7,009 nt of DNA from Bacteroidales bacterium (GTDB taxonomy: Bacteria; Bacteroidota; Bacteroidia; Bacteroidales; Muribaculaceae): NCBI GenBank assembly GCA_004555955.1, contig SFJG01000100.1, positions 1-7,009 on the forward strand, in the 5' to 3' direction. A program made the translations under genes and the position numbers. Positions 5,600-7,009 of the stretch are shown piece by piece (the stretch's first letter is position 1; every line of letters begins with the position of its first letter). Below the pieces are notes generated by a model. It made no database searches. It saw only the letters and a list, made by a program, of their open reading frames with translations, and was not told the origin of the DNA.

Positions 5600-6865
5600 A
5601 TGGAACATATAGTAATTATTGGTGGCGGTTTCGCCGGAATTAATGTTGCAAAGCGCCTCGACAAGCGCAAATATCACGTCACTATTATCGACAAGAATAA
5701 TTTTCACAGCTTTCCTCCCCTATTCTACCAAATAGCCTCGTCGGGTATCGAGCCCGGAAGCATTTCGTTCCCGTTCCGACGCGAAATGCGAAAGCTCCGA
5801 AATACCGATTACCGCTTTGGTAAAGTTAAATCTATCGACACCGATTCACAAACAATTACTACGGAATTTGAGCAAATACGTTACGACAAACTTATAGTAG
5901 CCACCGGGACTACCAACAACTTCTTCAACAATCCGGATTTGCGTACGAAAGTTCACACTCTGAAATCAACAGCCGAAGCAATACGACTGCGTAACGAGAT
6001 TCTTGACCGCCTCGAACGCGCTTGTATCACAACCGACGTCGAACGTCGTCGCCAATTATTGAGTTTCGTTGTTGTCGGAGGAGGTCCTACAGGTGTGGAA
6101 ATTGCCGGCGCGTTAGGCGAAATGAAACGCTACATTCTCAAAAAAGAATACCCCGAAATCGACAAGTCGGAAGTAAGAGTTATTCTCATCGAAGGAACAG
6201 ACCGTTTTTTGCGCACTATGAGTGAGCGCGCATCCGCCGATGCGGCAAAATATCTTGACCACTTAATGATTGAAACCCGACTGAACTGCTTGATGGAATC
6301 TTACGAAGACAACACTCTGCATTTGTCGACCGGTGAAGACATTTATTGCGAAACTCTGATATGGACTGCCGGCGTTACAGGAAACGTCATCAACGGTCTT
6401 CCCACCGATGCCATTGCTCGCGGCAACCGACTCGTCGTCGGTCCTGATTTTGTTGTCAAAGGCACGAGCAACGTCTACGCTATCGGCGACATCGCTATGC
6501 TCTGCGATGACTCACACCCAAACGGATATCCCCAAGTGGCTCAGGTCGCTATTCAGCAAGCAAAGTATCTCACTTCGATTCTCAACGGCAAATCGAACGG
6601 CTTGCCGTTCCGCTACGTCGACAAGGGCTCGATGGCAACCATCGGCAGAAACCGTGCCGTGTGCGACTTGAATTTTGCTTACCTCTACGGCAGACCGGCT
6701 TGGCTAACTTGGATGTTTATCCACTTGATTTCAATTCTTGGTATGCGCAATAAAGCAAATGTTTTGATGAATTGGATTTGGGCTTATATCTTCTATACCA
6801 ACTCTCTGCGTCTGCTTATTCGCCCGACTAAATACCCGATTCGAAAGCATTGGACTGACGAATAA
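5600..6865 (+). CDS. ndh: Type II NADH:quinone oxidoreductase (NDH-2)
   Basis: A single-subunit, non-proton-pumping NADH dehydrogenase on the inner face of the cytoplasmic membrane; it passes electrons from NADH through FAD to the quinone pool. The product is 421 residues, normal for NDH-2. The FAD-binding GGGFAG is at residues 8-13, followed by the acidic strand end at D31. The NADH-binding Rossmann motif GGGPTG is at 160-165, with acidic E198 at the end of its second strand (VILIEG). The second FAD motif VYAIGD is at 292-297, and the quinone-site motif AQVAIQQ at 314-320. The C-terminal 55 residues are rich in Trp, Ile and Leu (WLTWMFIHLISILGM and NWIWAYIFYT), fitting the membrane-anchoring helices of this family. 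The ATG at 5600 places the FAD motif at the usual distance from the N-terminus. The gene stands alone, divergent from the TPR gene, with its own promoter. Other pyridine nucleotide-disulfide oxidoreductases are less likely: there is no CxxxxC redox pair, and the quinone motif is present. Confidence 0.95.
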   Translation: MEHIVIIGGGFAGINVAKRLDKRKYHVTIIDKNNFHSFPPLFYQIASSGIEPGSISFPFRREMRKLRNTDYRFGKVKSIDTDSQTITTEFEQIRYDKLIVATGTTNNFFNNPDLRTKVHTLKSTAEAIRLRNEILDRLERACITTDVERRRQLLSFVVVGGGPTGVEIAGALGEMKRYILKKEYPEIDKSEVRVILIEGTDRFLRTMSERASADAAKYLDHLMIETRLNCLMESYEDNTLHLSTGEDIYCETLIWTAGVTGNVINGLPTDAIARGNRLVVGPDFVVKGTSNVYAIGDIAMLCDDSHPNGYPQVAQVAIQQAKYLTSILNGKSNGLPFRYVDKGSMATIGRNRAVCDLNFAYLYGRPAWLTWMFIHLISILGMRNKANVLMNWIWAYIFYTNSLRLLIRPTKYPIRKHWTDE

Positions 6866-7009
6866 TGCCGACTATAATTGTACTAAAAGTCGCTTTCACA
6901 CATCTATTTGTATATTTTAAGTCAAATTTTAGCAAATAAGTTTTAATATGAGAAAAATATCATTATCTTTGCGGTGATATCAAAATAACCCAAACCAACC
7001 AACAAACCT
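6866..7009 (+). other. Intergenic region after ndh
   Basis: An AT-rich gap with no gene on either strand. I see no convincing terminator for ndh; the only hairpin (CGACT/AGTCG, 6869-6892) has five pairs and a 14-base loop. The right end holds a promoter and the start of a G-free leader for a gene beyond the window. Confidence 0.6.
6941..6971 (+). promoter_or_regulatory. Promoter of a gene beyond the right edge
   Basis: A perfect Bacteroidota -7 element TATCTTTG at 6964-6971, followed by C, has TTTT at 6941-6944 (consensus TTTG) upstream with a 19-base spacer. Transcription should start near 6978. The next 29 bases (6981-7009) contain no G and are rich in AAC and CCAA, so the mRNA start is probably unstructured. 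The gene itself is not in the window. Confidence 0.75.

Noticed and set aside
5586..5612. An 8-codon reading frame (MFRFVWNI) overlapping the ndh start
   Set aside because: It could be an upstream overlapping frame that limits ndh translation, but a frame this short is expected by chance in AT-rich sequence, and nothing else supports it.
5468..5707. An 80-codon N-terminal extension of the TPR protein
   Set aside because: The extension would cross the whole divergent intergenic region and 108 bases of ndh, and would bury a clear signal peptide. The ATG at 5467-5465 is far better.
6869..6892. A hairpin (CGACT/AGTCG) after the ndh stop as a terminator
   Set aside because: Only five pairs, a 14-base loop and no following U-run; too weak to call.
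6948..6977. A 9-codon reading frame (MRKISLSLR) after ndh
   Set aside because: It coincides with the spacer and -7 box of the promoter at 6941-6971 and would lie upstream of the transcription start.

Overview
The window looks like a stretch of a Bacteroidales (Bacteroidota) chromosome. The evidence is the protein sequences themselves (IF3, L35 and NDH-2 read like Bacteroidales versions), start codons preceded by A-rich tracts with no clear Shine-Dalgarno sequence, and three promoters of the Bacteroidota type (TTTG, a spacer of 19 to 20 bases, then TAnnTTTG). A finer placement, for example Muribaculaceae, would be a guess. This is mostly core genome: I see no phage, insertion sequence, CRISPR array, tRNA or rRNA, and no broken gene apart from rplT, which is cut by the window edge.

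Layout. On the minus strand, read from right to left, are a secreted tetratricopeptide-repeat (TPR) protein (3467-5467) and then the conserved translation cluster thrS (1281-3215), infC (684-1271), rpmI (434-631) and rplT (1-330, its last few codons outside the window). On the plus strand, divergent from the TPR gene, is a type II NADH:quinone oxidoreductase, ndh (5600-6865). After it comes a 144-base gap that ends in a strong promoter for a gene beyond the window.

How the genes work together. ThrRS, IF3, L35 and L20 form the classical translation operon, also known from Escherichia coli and Bacillus. The strong thrS promoter at 3273-3304 probably drives all four. The TPR gene ends at a GC-rich hairpin before this promoter, so it is probably a separate unit. 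The NDH-2 feeds electrons from NADH into the quinone pool and has no evident link to its neighbours beyond sharing an upstream region with the TPR gene.

The most interesting material is non-coding. (1) The predicted thrS mRNA leader contains a 5-bp hairpin whose loop carries UGU, a threonine anticodon, in the context U-UGU-A. This resembles the tRNA-mimic operator by which E. coli ThrRS represses its own mRNA. (2) The thrS promoter is embedded in a composite repeat: two near-identical 26-base direct repeats flank a long stem-loop, and one segment can pair with either repeat. (3) The rpmI-rplT gap holds a 10-bp bulged hairpin just before the rplT start, a candidate ribosomal-protein control site. 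No previously undescribed multi-gene system is apparent. No gap without a gene exceeds 300 bases; the longest is 251 bases, 3216-3466.
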